Assembly (NCBI GenBank): GCA_964348275.1
Contig: CAYGBT010000005.1
Coordinates: 1-64,000 of the forward strand
DNA from: CSP1-5 sp964348275
GTDB lineage: Bacteria > Methylomirabilota > Methylomirabilia > Methylomirabilales > CSP1-5
Length of the DNA: 64,000 bases
Direction: 5' to 3'
Under the pieces are notes generated by a model. The model did no database searches. It was not told where the DNA came from and saw only the letters and a program-made list of their open reading frames with translations. Each line of letters starts with the position of its first letter. Position 1 is the stretch's first letter. The position numbers were made by a program, and so were the translations under genes. Of this stretch, positions 42,261 through 51,108 are shown in pieces.

Positions 42261-45200
42261 ATGAATCTCTTGCCCCTCCTCCTTGCGGTGTCTGTGTTCT
42301 TCCTGGTGTGTGGCCTCTGGATGGCATATTGGGATCTTCATCCGGTCCGCACGGACAAGGCGGGAGTGCCAACGCCGGCGGATGGAAAGTTCATGATGTC
42401 CGACCGGGTGGCCCTTTGGCTCTCGGTCGCGTGTTCCCTTCTTCTTCACGCGGGAATTGTCGGTGCCCTTCTGCTCGTGGGTAACATCGCCCCGGGAACA
42501 GGGCCGTTCCCGGGGGCGGACCCGATGGCCACAGGGGATGATTTCTATGTCCTCCTGACCTCTCTGCCGGAGGAGAAAAAACAGCCTCCCAACAGCTTAC
42601 CCACCGATAGCTTTCGCCCATCCGCGCAAGCGACCACTCCCGCACTGCCGACCCTCACTGTCAGATGGGGAGGCGTGGAGGCGAGGATTGACCCTCCGGC
42701 GCCGCCGCGAGCTGTGGCCGTCGCGGGTGCACCTGCTGGAGCGTCCACGAACGAAGGTCCCCCGCCGAAGAAGGTCGCGGAGGAGGGTCCGACAGCGGCA
42801 CCTGCAGCCAATGACGAAGCCTCGCCGAGATTTGCGACGAAACGAGAACGTGTCGTGGAACTCTTTTCGGTCCGGGCACTGAAACCCACTGCTGAACGGT
42901 TGGTGCCCGTTGCACCACTTTCGTCTTCCGTCCAGAATGCCCAGCCCGAACCTTTGAAAGCCCAGTCGGCGCCAGTCCCCCCGGCGTCGAAGCCAACCCC
43001 TGAGGCCCCTCCATTGCCGGTCCCAGACAGCTCCGCTGTCGCCAGCCGGCCCGTTGACGCGGGTCCCTCGCTCTTTCCTCCCCCAGGGACGGCGATCGCA
43101 GCACAACCCGCCACGTCCTCTTCGTCGGCGCAGAGTGTGCCTCCCAGTCTCCGGCAAGCAGAATCCGCTAGCCCCCCCATCGTTGCGGCAGCCCGGCCGT
43201 CAGCGTCCGAGTCCCTGTCGCCGAGCCAAGACACTCGCGCGTCCGCGAGCCAGACGCCGGGACCGATCCTCGCCGCCAAGTCTGTCCAGGAGGTTACGCC
43301 GCTGCTGCCCAAGTCCAAAGTGACTGCATTGACCCCAGAGATGAAGCGGCAGTCGTCTCCATCGTCCGACGCGACGCTGCAAGAGCCTGGTTCGGCAGAA
43401 AGGCCGCCGGAGTTCCATGCGGCCTCTAAATCCACGCCCGTGCCGACCTCAGGTGACCTTGTTGTTGCCGCCGAGTCCCCCGAGCTCGGTCCTGCAGTTT
43501 TCCCTCCGCCCGGGGCAGCCGTAGCAGGGCGGTCAATCGTACCGTCCGCCTCAGTGACCAGTGTGGCCTCACGCCCGCCTGCGTCTGAGCAGACAGAAGT
43601 GCGCCAGGGAACCCATCTGGCCGATCTCCGGATTCGTGAGGAGTTCACCACCTCACCGGACCAGGCAAGTAGTCCTCTGCCGGAGCCGTTCTCCTCCACC
43701 GAGCCGACGCTGCGGGAGCCTCGAGAGCCCCTGGTCGCGGATCCGGTAGACGCTTTCGCGGCGCCTGAGGTAGTTGTCGATCCCACGCCTGCAGACGTTC
43801 CAGAGAGCGGCGGTTTCATAACCCAGGGTCTGAATGAGGACCTTACACGCGTTGCGGAGTTCACTCCGTCCGCGCCTGAGGCGCTCCTCTCCGCTTCACA
43901 GATCCAGGAGGCGGCAACGCAACCCGCGCCCCTCTCACCGTCCGCCTTCTTCCCTCCTCCCGGGACGGCGGTCGAGGCGCGGGTTGCCACCCTGGAGGCG
44001 GTGCGGTCCCATTCCGCTGACCTAAGCCTTCAGGAGTCTGAGGAAGGTCCGGGTACCCGTGTGGGATCGGCGTCCACGGTTGAGGAGGTTGCTCCGGATC
44101 AAACGGCAATGATCGTCCCGGACAGCCCCACCTTTGCCGCCAAGGTCCTGGGTGAGGATCCCGCGCGAATTGCGTCGATTCGCCCTCCCGCGGAAATTCG
44201 AGACACCCACTTGAATGAAATGCAGACGTTAGAGACACTTCCCGCCGACGCGACTCCGGGGGAGCCCGAGGGAGTCCCGTTCGATCATCCGGTGGAAGGA
44301 GCACCGGCAGCTCAGGCGGTCTCTGAGTCCCCGACGGTGGCGACACCAAGCGAGCCTGTTGTTTCTGCCGAGCCCTTCGATGCAGGCCCCGCGCTCTTCC
44401 CTCCGCTAGGCGCGGTCGTGGCCGCGCGGGATACGACGGTCTCAGCACTGGTAAACAGCGAGGCCCCCCGCCCGCCAGCATCTGAGCCGAGAGAAGAGCG
44501 CCAGGGGACCCAACTAGCTGAGCTCCAGGCTCCAGAGGTGCTCCCCGCACCGCTCGTCGAAGGGAGCACGCCGCGGCCGCCGATTCCAGTAGTGTCTCCA
44601 CAAGACCTCAAAGAGGAGCCGGATCAGGCCCGGTCAGCCGACCCGACGCCACAGAAACCTGAGGAAGCCCCGCACGCTGAATCAGTGATCGCTTCCGCAG
44701 CACCGGACGGAGGTGCTGATTGGGGGTCATTGCCCGTCTCGGACGAAGCCGCTGTCGCTCCCGAGCTGGATGAGGGCGCCGCACGCATTGCGGCGGCACT
44801 CCTACCAACACCCGAGCCACCCGCGGAAGGCCAAGGCACTTCCTCAGCTGAGGGTGAGACGCCGGAGGATGTTTCCGCTGTCAATCCGACGTCGGAAGTC
44901 CCGAGGGTCCCACTGATAGCGAACGTGTCTCCACCCACCCAAGACAAGAAGCCATTGCCATCTCCCTCCGTCGACACGACGTCCCTAGAGTCCATGGAGT
45001 CCCCAGGCACCCATTCGGAGGCCGCGTCCCGAACGCCAGAAGGAGCGCCCGATTCTCCGGCGGTGCTCAATGCAGACACCACCGCAGCTGCCGCTGGGTC
45101 CCTCGATGCGGGCCCAGGTTTGTTCCCTCCGCCGGGAACAGCTATTACGGTGCAAACCCCCCCCTCCTTTCCGCTGGCGGCCAGTGCATCCCCTCGGCAG

Positions 45201-46550
45201 CCCGCGCCCGACCCGAAAGAGATGCACCACGGGACGCAGGTCGCTGCGCTTGAGGCTTCAGAACCGCTCCCCGCCGAGCCTGAGCGATCCTCATCGAGCG
45301 ATCCGAGGCCGCGGAGGTCCGAGGAGACTGCGATTGCCGATTCCGGTGCCGCATCGTTGGTCCCTGAAGAAGTTCCTGATTCCTCGTCGGCACCAGCCCC
45401 ACAAGCCCCCGCTATCGCTACCAGCTCCCTCGGAGTGAACGCCACGCCCTTTCCTCCTCCAGGGGCGGTAGTGGAGCCACCGATGTACGCGTCACCAGAG
45501 TCCACGCCTGGATTGGCTGACGGGCGTGGCATTGGCCGGCTGAACGTGCGCCTGGACGGACCCCGTTCCCGGGTTACCGAGCAACAGACTGAGACGATTT
45601 CCGGAAAGGTCCGGGGGGGTGTACCAGCGCGTGTCGTCCTTTATGTGAATGATGTTGCCAGAGAGATCGATGCCGAGGGTGGATCATTCCAAGTCTCGGT
45701 CTCACTACAACGTGGTCCGAACCGTCTGCGAGCGGTGGCAGAGGATTGGCTGGGCATGGCGATGGAAGATGCCATCACCATAGAGTATGTTCCCCCACCG
45801 GTACCGAACGGGATCGCCATCACCAGCCCGCAGGACGGGCACACCCTGCCTCCCGACGCACCGCCGATCATTCTCGTCGAGGGGCAAGTCGCGGATTGGA
45901 ATATCTCCAGCGTATGGCTTGTCGCCAATGGTCGGCGGATCCCCGTACGCACCCAGAATGGACGCTTCCGCAAGGCCCTGCCACTTCTGGACCCGCTGAT
46001 CCGTATGTGGGCTGAGATCCCGGCGAACGCCAAGCCGCGACGGCGGAGCCAAGAGGTGACGGTCCGCATCCCCTCAAGGAGCCTGTCCTACGGGCTTCTC
46101 GTGATGAGCTGGCCGAGTACGGTTACTGGCGATCGAGTACAGGTGAATGCGACTTGGCGTGCTCGGCCCGAGCGTCTCGATGTCCCGGTCCAGGGGGTGC
46201 CGCTGAAGGTCGTCGGAGCGTCCCAAGAGGACACCATTCCCCAGGCCTTCGCCCTTCGTCCGAAGGGGGGCGTCTACACCTTCCTGCTCCGGTTCCGTGC
46301 GGTCTCGGCCGGCGACGTGCGCGCGACCCTCTACCTCCCCGAGGCGGGCCATCTGAAGGCCCGGGAACTTAGGCCGGTCTCGCTAAACGGTACGAGCGAG
46401 GTTGTCCTGGCAAAGGTTCTCCTCCCGCAAGGCGTGTTCTGGGAGCAAGATGAGTGGTTTACTGGGCAGAGCGAGAGTGCGGATACCGTGACGAAGTTCC
46501 GCTTCCCCGAAGGAATCAGTTGGACAGAGCGGAAGGAGGACCTCCAGTGA
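42261..46550 (+). CDS. Giant TonB-like Pro/Ala/Ser-rich repeat protein with C-terminal Ig-like domains
   Basis: 1429 aa from ATG 42261 (AGAGGA just upstream). Two N-terminal transmembrane segments; the second, ALWLSVACSLLLHAGIVGAL, contains the SxxxH pattern of TonB (Ser59, His63). About 1000 residues of Pro/Ala/Ser/Glu-rich low-complexity sequence follow, with six FPPPGxAV modules and recurring QGTxxAxLxxxE blocks. The C-terminal ~350 residues hold two Ig-like folds: RVVLYVNDVAREIDAEGGSF with GPNRLRAVAEDWLG, then ITSPQDGHTLPPDAPP, like glucodextranase domain B. It likely spans the periplasm between the inner membrane and a pilus or outer-membrane partner. The next gene overlaps its stop. Confidence 0.8.
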   Translation: MNLLPLLLAVSVFFLVCGLWMAYWDLHPVRTDKAGVPTPADGKFMMSDRVALWLSVACSLLLHAGIVGALLLVGNIAPGTGPFPGADPMATGDDFYVLLTSLPEEKKQPPNSLPTDSFRPSAQATTPALPTLTVRWGGVEARIDPPAPPRAVAVAGAPAGASTNEGPPPKKVAEEGPTAAPAANDEASPRFATKRERVVELFSVRALKPTAERLVPVAPLSSSVQNAQPEPLKAQSAPVPPASKPTPEAPPLPVPDSSAVASRPVDAGPSLFPPPGTAIAAQPATSSSSAQSVPPSLRQAESASPPIVAAARPSASESLSPSQDTRASASQTPGPILAAKSVQEVTPLLPKSKVTALTPEMKRQSSPSSDATLQEPGSAERPPEFHAASKSTPVPTSGDLVVAAESPELGPAVFPPPGAAVAGRSIVPSASVTSVASRPPASEQTEVRQGTHLADLRIREEFTTSPDQASSPLPEPFSSTEPTLREPREPLVADPVDAFAAPEVVVDPTPADVPESGGFITQGLNEDLTRVAEFTPSAPEALLSASQIQEAATQPAPLSPSAFFPPPGTAVEARVATLEAVRSHSADLSLQESEEGPGTRVGSASTVEEVAPDQTAMIVPDSPTFAAKVLGEDPARIASIRPPAEIRDTHLNEMQTLETLPADATPGEPEGVPFDHPVEGAPAAQAVSESPTVATPSEPVVSAEPFDAGPALFPPLGAVVAARDTTVSALVNSEAPRPPASEPREERQGTQLAELQAPEVLPAPLVEGSTPRPPIPVVSPQDLKEEPDQARSADPTPQKPEEAPHAESVIASAAPDGGADWGSLPVSDEAAVAPELDEGAARIAAALLPTPEPPAEGQGTSSAEGETPEDVSAVNPTSEVPRVPLIANVSPPTQDKKPLPSPSVDTTSLESMESPGTHSEAASRTPEGAPDSPAVLNADTTAAAAGSLDAGPGLFPPPGTAITVQTPPSFPLAASASPRQPAPDPKEMHHGTQVAALEASEPLPAEPERSSSSDPRPRRSEETAIADSGAASLVPEEVPDSSSAPAPQAPAIATSSLGVNATPFPPPGAVVEPPMYASPESTPGLADGRGIGRLNVRLDGPRSRVTEQQTETISGKVRGGVPARVVLYVNDVAREIDAEGGSFQVSVSLQRGPNRLRAVAEDWLGMAMEDAITIEYVPPPVPNGIAITSPQDGHTLPPDAPPIILVEGQVADWNISSVWLVANGRRIPVRTQNGRFRKALPLLDPLIRMWAEIPANAKPRRRSQEVTVRIPSRSLSYGLLVMSWPSTVTGDRVQVNATWRARPERLDVPVQGVPLKVVGASQEDTIPQAFALRPKGGVYTFLLRFRAVSAGDVRATLYLPEAGHLKARELRPVSLNGTSEVVLAKVLLPQGVFWEQDEWFTGQSESADTVTKFRFPEGISWTERKEDLQ

Positions 46551-47323
46551 GGCCAGCAACGGAAAAGTCATTTCTGTGCAGTGCGGAATTTACTGTACGG
46601 CAGGGGACGCGTGTCCTCCTCGCTATCTCGGTGTTTGTCCTTACCATCGGCGCGAGCGTCGCCGATCTCAACGAGGCCGGCAAGGCTGCGTACGCACGTG
46701 GCGACTTTGCTGAAGCTGAACGGCTCTTCAGTCGGGCCGTCGCCGAGGCTCCCGACGAGCCCGTGCTGCATTATCATCGGGCGGTGGCGCTGACGCGTCT
46801 CCACCGGTGGCGGGAGGCGGCGGAAGCTTATCGGGCCGTCCTTCGCCTCGCCCCGCCTCCGGCGCTCGCCACGACCGCTCAGGAGGGTCTGCGCACGCTT
46901 GAGCCGCTCACCCGGCCCCCTGCCCGCTCGGCCCCTGAGCCAGCCGAGGCCTCTATTCCCCTCCAGCGAGCGAGGGGAGGCTGGTTCACTGAGGTTGTGC
47001 TGAACAACACAGAGACAGCCCGTTTTCTGGTGGATACCGGTGCCAGCGTCTGTGTGATTTCGCCAGAGCTAGCTGGTACCCTGGGGGTCAGACCAAGACA
47101 GCCCACGCTATCCGTCACGCTTGAGACCCTCGCCGGCCAGACCGAGGGCACGCCCGTGACAATCCGATCCATTCGGGTCGGGGAAGTCGAAGGCGAAGAC
47201 GTCCCTGCCGTGATTCACGTGACCGCGGCCGGAATAGACGGTATCCTGGGTAACACCTTCCTTTCCCGCTATAAAGTTGCCCTGGACCCCGAGGGGGGTG
47301 TGCTCAGGCTGCGCCCGCGGTGA
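46547..47323 (+). CDS. TPR protein with retropepsin-like aspartic protease domain
   Basis: 258 aa from GTG 46547, which overlaps the preceding TGA and has GGAGGAC at the right distance. A membrane segment or signal (VLLAISVFVLTIGASVAD) is followed by tetratricopeptide repeats (AAYARGDFAEAERLFSRAVA, HYHRAVALTRLHRWREAAEA). A clan-AA aspartic protease domain comes next: FLVDTGASVCVIS (Asp163) and DGILGNTFLSRYKVALD. Retropepsin-like proteases act as dimers. The TPR part may take the place of TadD. A processing role on the giant protein or pilins is inference. Confidence 0.85.
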   Translation: MRPATEKSFLCSAEFTVRQGTRVLLAISVFVLTIGASVADLNEAGKAAYARGDFAEAERLFSRAVAEAPDEPVLHYHRAVALTRLHRWREAAEAYRAVLRLAPPPALATTAQEGLRTLEPLTRPPARSAPEPAEASIPLQRARGGWFTEVVLNNTETARFLVDTGASVCVISPELAGTLGVRPRQPTLSVTLETLAGQTEGTPVTIRSIRVGEVEGEDVPAVIHVTAAGIDGILGNTFLSRYKVALDPEGGVLRLRPR

Positions 47324-47580
47324 ACCCGCTGACGAGCATGACGGGGCTCCATAAGGAGATGAAGCGTTTCGAATATGAAAGGACCCCCAGCCGCCTTCCC
47401 GGCGCACGATGAGGAGGCTTAGCACCCTGAGAATTGTTGGTCCTCTGGCAGCCCCAGTACTACTCTCCAGATGCAGCAAAACAGAGATAGTACCCAGAGA
47501 CTGGCTCCTTTCGGACTCGCCCGTCCCTACGGGAAAGTCTGTTTCGCCGTGAAGCCATAAGGTTCTTGGGGTAGCGCGGA
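47324..47580. other. Convergent intergenic region with inverted repeats
   Basis: No gene. Around 47495-47540 the minus strand can fold into an AGACT/AGTCT helix enclosing hairpins CCCG-CGGG and TCC-GAAA-GGA. There is no poly-T, so I do not call a terminator. Confidence 0.35.
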
Positions 47581-49233
47581 TCAAGGGAAGCACAGGCCGG
47601 CACCGTCGTAGGGGAGCGCAGGTGGGTCAGTTTCCTGGATTTTTCCGACCAGTGTCGATCCGTGTTTGACAAAAAGTCCACTCATCGGATCCTCATAGAC
47701 CAAAAGCCAATCTGGCTTTAGTTGCATGAGGTTGAAGACAGGGAACTTCTTACTGACCAACACCAGGTGGGTTTCGTGCTTTCGCAGGAGTGCATCCCAC
47801 TCACCCTTCCCCAGCCTGAAGTCCTGATTCTGGCGGCGGATCTCATCATGGTAGACCGTCTCCCGGCGACCATCCACGGAGACCTTGATCCGTGGCCCCA
47901 GATGCCAGATGGCGTATTCTCCCCAGCCAAAATAAACTGCCAGGTTGCCGCTGACTCCACTTTGCTTGAGAAGGGCAATGGCCCGGGCGGGGTAAATAGG
48001 GAAAAGCCTGATGCAACCAAAATGAGGGAGCGCTATCCCCACGAGTACAATTGCTCCAACTAGAGAAAATCCGGTGAGCCACGGTCGGTGCCTGTTGGCT
48101 CGGGCGGCACTCCGATTCGAACGCCAACCCAATGATACCCGGTCCCAGGCATCGCCTATATGCTCTCCGGCGAGGACAGCAACCGCGAGAGCAAAGAGAT
48201 CGGTGTGTCGGACGGCCGTCAGCGGCAGAAGTGAAATACAAATGAAGAGCAGGACCAAGGTCGGGCGACGTTCCCGTCTGCTATGGAACAGCCCCGTCAC
48301 GGCGACCGCCAGGATGCCAAGATATATGGCTCCGTATGTGCTTCTGATGACGATGGGCTGCCACTCGGAGATATCGGGTCTCGGAATCGTTGCCGTTCGC
48401 AGGAGAAACTCTGGGAGCTGCACGCCATAGGGATTCAACACCATGGCAAGCACACTGCCCATCACAGCCAGGGGAATCGCGACGTAAGATGGGGAAATGA
48501 GAAGAGCGGGCCGACGAGTGCGCCACAGGACGAGTGCAAGGTAGGAGAAACACCATAGCAGGAGGATTCCTAGGCCGGCTAGGACACCGCCATGGAGATT
48601 CGTCCAAAGGGCAAAGAGTGGAGGAGTCCCCCACAGCCATCGACGATGACCATGTTCTAGGTGGTGTACCAGGAGCAGGATCAACGAGAAGAAAAGCAAT
48701 GTGAACAGTTGAGGACGAACGGTGATTAGCCCACGGATAAGCAGGGAGATCAGAGCCACCAGTAGTATGCCAGCCCGCAGCGGAGTCAGGCCCTGACGGC
48801 AGAGATGTCTGAATATCAGCGCTGCAATCAGAAGGCTTACGGTGGCCTTGAGGGCAACCAGGCCCGCTGGTCCCGCTTGGCCAAACGCCAAAGAGAAGAT
48901 AACCTCTGCCAGCCATTCGTGGTTAATCCACAACTGGTCTCCTGTGAGGTACGAATAGGGATCGCTTTGAATAATCTTCCCCGTGTGCCAAAGATCTTGC
49001 CCAAACTTGACATGGCCCCAGAGATCTGGATCAGCCCGTGTTTGAGTGAGAAGGTAAAAGACGCCGCTCATAGCAAGGCAAATCACGCTTATGTTAAACC
49101 AGCGTGAGCGCGGGTCTGCTCTTTCCGTGAAAGTATCAATGAGCATACCCGGGGAGCCGATAGGGCCTTCCATGTCTCCTCGCACGCCGCCCATAACTTC
49201 TTGCGTACCTCTCAACCCTTGTGATTTTTCCAC
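47581..49233 (-). CDS. Polytopic membrane glycosyltransferase-like protein (GT-C type)
   Basis: Up to 550 aa with about ten transmembrane helices starting near ISVICLAMSGVFYLL. The first loop has RADPDLWGHVKFGQDL and NHEWLAEVIF, a pattern shared by a family of bacterial membrane proteins near DPM-like transferases. A soluble C-terminal domain includes KVSVDGRRETVYHDEI. GTG 49233 is the outermost start; ATG 49194 or 49173 (GAGGAG before it) are possible. Probably uses the polyprenyl-sugar made by the GT2 enzyme encoded next. Confidence 0.75.
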   Translation of the reverse strand: MEKSQGLRGTQEVMGGVRGDMEGPIGSPGMLIDTFTERADPRSRWFNISVICLAMSGVFYLLTQTRADPDLWGHVKFGQDLWHTGKIIQSDPYSYLTGDQLWINHEWLAEVIFSLAFGQAGPAGLVALKATVSLLIAALIFRHLCRQGLTPLRAGILLVALISLLIRGLITVRPQLFTLLFFSLILLLVHHLEHGHRRWLWGTPPLFALWTNLHGGVLAGLGILLLWCFSYLALVLWRTRRPALLISPSYVAIPLAVMGSVLAMVLNPYGVQLPEFLLRTATIPRPDISEWQPIVIRSTYGAIYLGILAVAVTGLFHSRRERRPTLVLLFICISLLPLTAVRHTDLFALAVAVLAGEHIGDAWDRVSLGWRSNRSAARANRHRPWLTGFSLVGAIVLVGIALPHFGCIRLFPIYPARAIALLKQSGVSGNLAVYFGWGEYAIWHLGPRIKVSVDGRRETVYHDEIRRQNQDFRLGKGEWDALLRKHETHLVLVSKKFPVFNLMQLKPDWLLVYEDPMSGLFVKHGSTLVGKIQETDPPALPYDGAGLCFP

Positions 49234-49257
49234 CGCACAGCGGTCGTCCTTCGCGTT

Positions 49258-50019
49258 TCAGCCGAACATGTTATAGCGCAAGACGTAATACAATGCTTTG
49301 AAACCGTCCTTCCATGTGATTTTCTTCCCCTCGGCGTAGGTGCGACCCCAGTACGAGATGGGGACCTCATACACCCGCCAGCCTCCCCTGGCCATTTTGG
49401 CTGTCACCTCAGGCTCGAACCCGAACCGATCCTCCTTGAGCTCGAACTGCTGCAAGACTTCCCTTTTGAGGACCTTGTAGCAGGTCCAGACATCGGAGAG
49501 GTTCAAGTTCGTAAATATGTTCGAGAGGGTCGTTAAGAACTTATTCCCCACATAGTGCCAGAAGAACAGGACCCGATGGGGGCCGCCCAAGAACCTCGAC
49601 CCATACACGACATCTGCCATGCCCAGCCGAATGGGTTCTAAGAGCTTGAAATAGTCTTGAGGATCGTACTCCAAATCGGCGTCCTGCACGAGGATGACGT
49701 CGCCTTGGGCCTCCTGGAATCCTCGGCGAAGGGCGGCACCCTTGCCACAATTCTTCTCTTGGAAGAGAACCCTGATGGGGTCCGTGCGAAGCTGACATCC
49801 GGTCTGAGGAAGACCCACGACTGTGGAGTTATCCTTTCTGGACCGGTTCAGCTCTTGGAGAAACTCCCGCGTCCCATCAGTGGAGTGGTCGTCTACTACG
49901 ATGATCTCTTTTTCGATATCGACGGCTTGGACCCGGCGTAGAAGCTCCTCAATGGTGGCCCGCTCGTTGTAGACCGGAATCACGACCGAAAGCTTGGGGG
50001 GATTCTCGCGCTCTTTCAC
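49258..50019 (-). CDS. GT2 glycosyltransferase, polyprenyl-phosphate type
   Basis: 253 aa from GTG 50019 with AGAGG 7 bases upstream and 11 bp after the EamA-like stop. GT-A domain: LSVVIPVYNERATIEELL, IIVVDDHSTDGT, KNCGKGAALRRGF, ILVQDADLEYDPQDY (metal site). No membrane helices, like short dolichyl-phosphate mannose synthases. Forms a small unit with the EamA-type gene and the GT-C gene downstream, reminiscent of Arn/Gtr sugar-transfer modules. Confidence 0.88.
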   Translation of the reverse strand: MKERENPPKLSVVIPVYNERATIEELLRRVQAVDIEKEIIVVDDHSTDGTREFLQELNRSRKDNSTVVGLPQTGCQLRTDPIRVLFQEKNCGKGAALRRGFQEAQGDVILVQDADLEYDPQDYFKLLEPIRLGMADVVYGSRFLGGPHRVLFFWHYVGNKFLTTLSNIFTNLNLSDVWTCYKVLKREVLQQFELKEDRFGFEPEVTAKMARGGWRVYEVPISYWGRTYAEGKKITWKDGFKALYYVLRYNMFG

Positions 50020-50030
50020 GAGAGTGCCTC

Positions 50031-50375
50031 TTATCGCACGATCAGACTGATGCCCGTCACGACCATGGCAACGCCTATCCATTGGGTCATTGAGAACGGC
50101 TCGGCGAGAAAACGCACCGAAAGGAGGGCAACCCAGATATAGCTCGTGGCCAAGACCGGATAGAGGACCGAAAGGTTACCGTGCTTGAGGGCGATAACCA
50201 GGAGCACAAATCCGACCCCGTGCAACGCAAGCCCTGCGATCAGGGGCCAGTTAAGGAGCCAGCTCCAGAAGTCAGAAGAGATCGAGGCAGCGCCCCATTT
50301 GAAGAGAAGCTGGCCGACGGCGGCAAGAAAAGCAGTGATCAGCACGAGTGCAATAGTCCAAAAAGGCGTGGTCAT
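50031..50375 (-). CDS. Small EamA/DMT-family membrane protein (ArnE/ArnF-like flippase half)
   Basis: 114 aa from ATG 50375 with GGGAGGGG upstream. Four transmembrane helices in the EmrE pattern (VGQLLFKWGAASI, LSVLYPVLATSYIWVALLSV, MTQWIGVAMVVTGISLIV). This is the size of ArnE/ArnF, which flip undecaprenyl-linked aminoarabinose. The linked GT2 and GT-C genes support a sugar-lipid flippase rather than drug export. Works as a dimer in the family. Confidence 0.82.
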   Translation of the reverse strand: MTTPFWTIALVLITAFLAAVGQLLFKWGAASISSDFWSWLLNWPLIAGLALHGVGFVLLVIALKHGNLSVLYPVLATSYIWVALLSVRFLAEPFSMTQWIGVAMVVTGISLIVR

Positions 50376-50707
50376 CGTCGCCCCTCCCGAAGGCCCCTTC
50401 CAAGCTTTTTCGGGGGCTTCATCACTCCTGCGTGCATAGGCATCCAGGGGGACTTGCATCCTTTATGCCATACGGGCGAGAGAACGCCGGCGAGATCGAA
50501 CTCCACGTTGTAGTCCTTGCGGCTTGAAGGTACTAGCGTTCGATTGTCGCGTCCCTGTGAGATTGATGGGCCTGAGTTTATACAGAACATACGGCTTTCG
50601 AGGTCCACGATTGGGGTGTTATCGATGCCTCGACAAACTGAAAAGGCAAAGGTGCTGCCATCGTGCATCCGGACGCAAAAGGGTGGCTTGTTGGTGGTTC
50701 GTCGTTT
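50376..50707. other. Intergenic DNA, nothing clear
   Basis: No supported gene. Some frames are open but lack start signals and family resemblance. Contains the upstream region of the EamA-type gene. Confidence 0.4.
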
Positions 50708-50878
50708 TCAATCATAGAACCCCTTGGTTTGCGCAAGATACACCGACTGTCGGAGGTCGGTCTGAATGACGAGATTGGTCAAGTTGGCTTGCGCTTGTGC
50801 AATCGTTGTCCGCGCGGTCCGTAGCTGATCCGGCGACCGGTCGAGAGTAAGGGGCTGGTGAGTCCCAGTGTAAAAAGG
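50708..50878 (-). pseudogene. C-terminal gene fragment, origin unclear
   Basis: An in-frame 56-residue stretch flanked by a stop on its upstream side. It reads RSPDQLRTARTTIAQAQAN and then NLVIQTDLRQSVYLAQTKG, ending at TGA. The amphipathic Ala/Gln pattern resembles envelope efflux or fusion proteins, but I cannot name it. No start or ribosome-binding site; likely a leftover of a longer gene. Confidence 0.3.
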
Positions 50879-51108
50879 TCAACTGGGTGGGGCTGCTGCA
50901 GTGACAGGAGCAGATATGGCTGAAGAGACATCAGTGCGGTTAGGATGAATTTGGCTTCGAACTTTGGAACAAAGGTTAACGCAGGTACTCTGAGGAGCAA
51001 GAAAAGGCCCCCGGGGCGTAGGGCCTCCGCACGTATCGAGGGAAGGCAAAGACAAATACTTTCATTGTGGAGCGGCGAAACCGGGTCAGTAGAAGGCACC
51101 GGCCCTCG
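50879..51108. other. Intergenic DNA downstream of the lipoprotein gene
   Basis: 230 bp with no supported gene or terminator. Confidence 0.35.

Noticed and set aside
42545..43990. 481-codon frame antisense to the giant repeat protein
   Set aside because: Gly/Ser-rich translation arises from the Pro/Ala/Ser-rich sense strand; no start signal or domain.
43074..45476. Regularly spaced repeats in the giant gene considered as a CRISPR array
   Set aside because: They are in-frame, degenerate protein repeats about 0.4 kb apart, not short identical repeats with 30-40 bp spacers; no cas genes.
47490..47560. Cyclic-di-GMP (GEMM) riboswitch on the minus strand
   Set aside because: The GAAA hairpin is suggestive, but the conserved core bases are missing and it lies downstream, not upstream, of the minus-strand gene.
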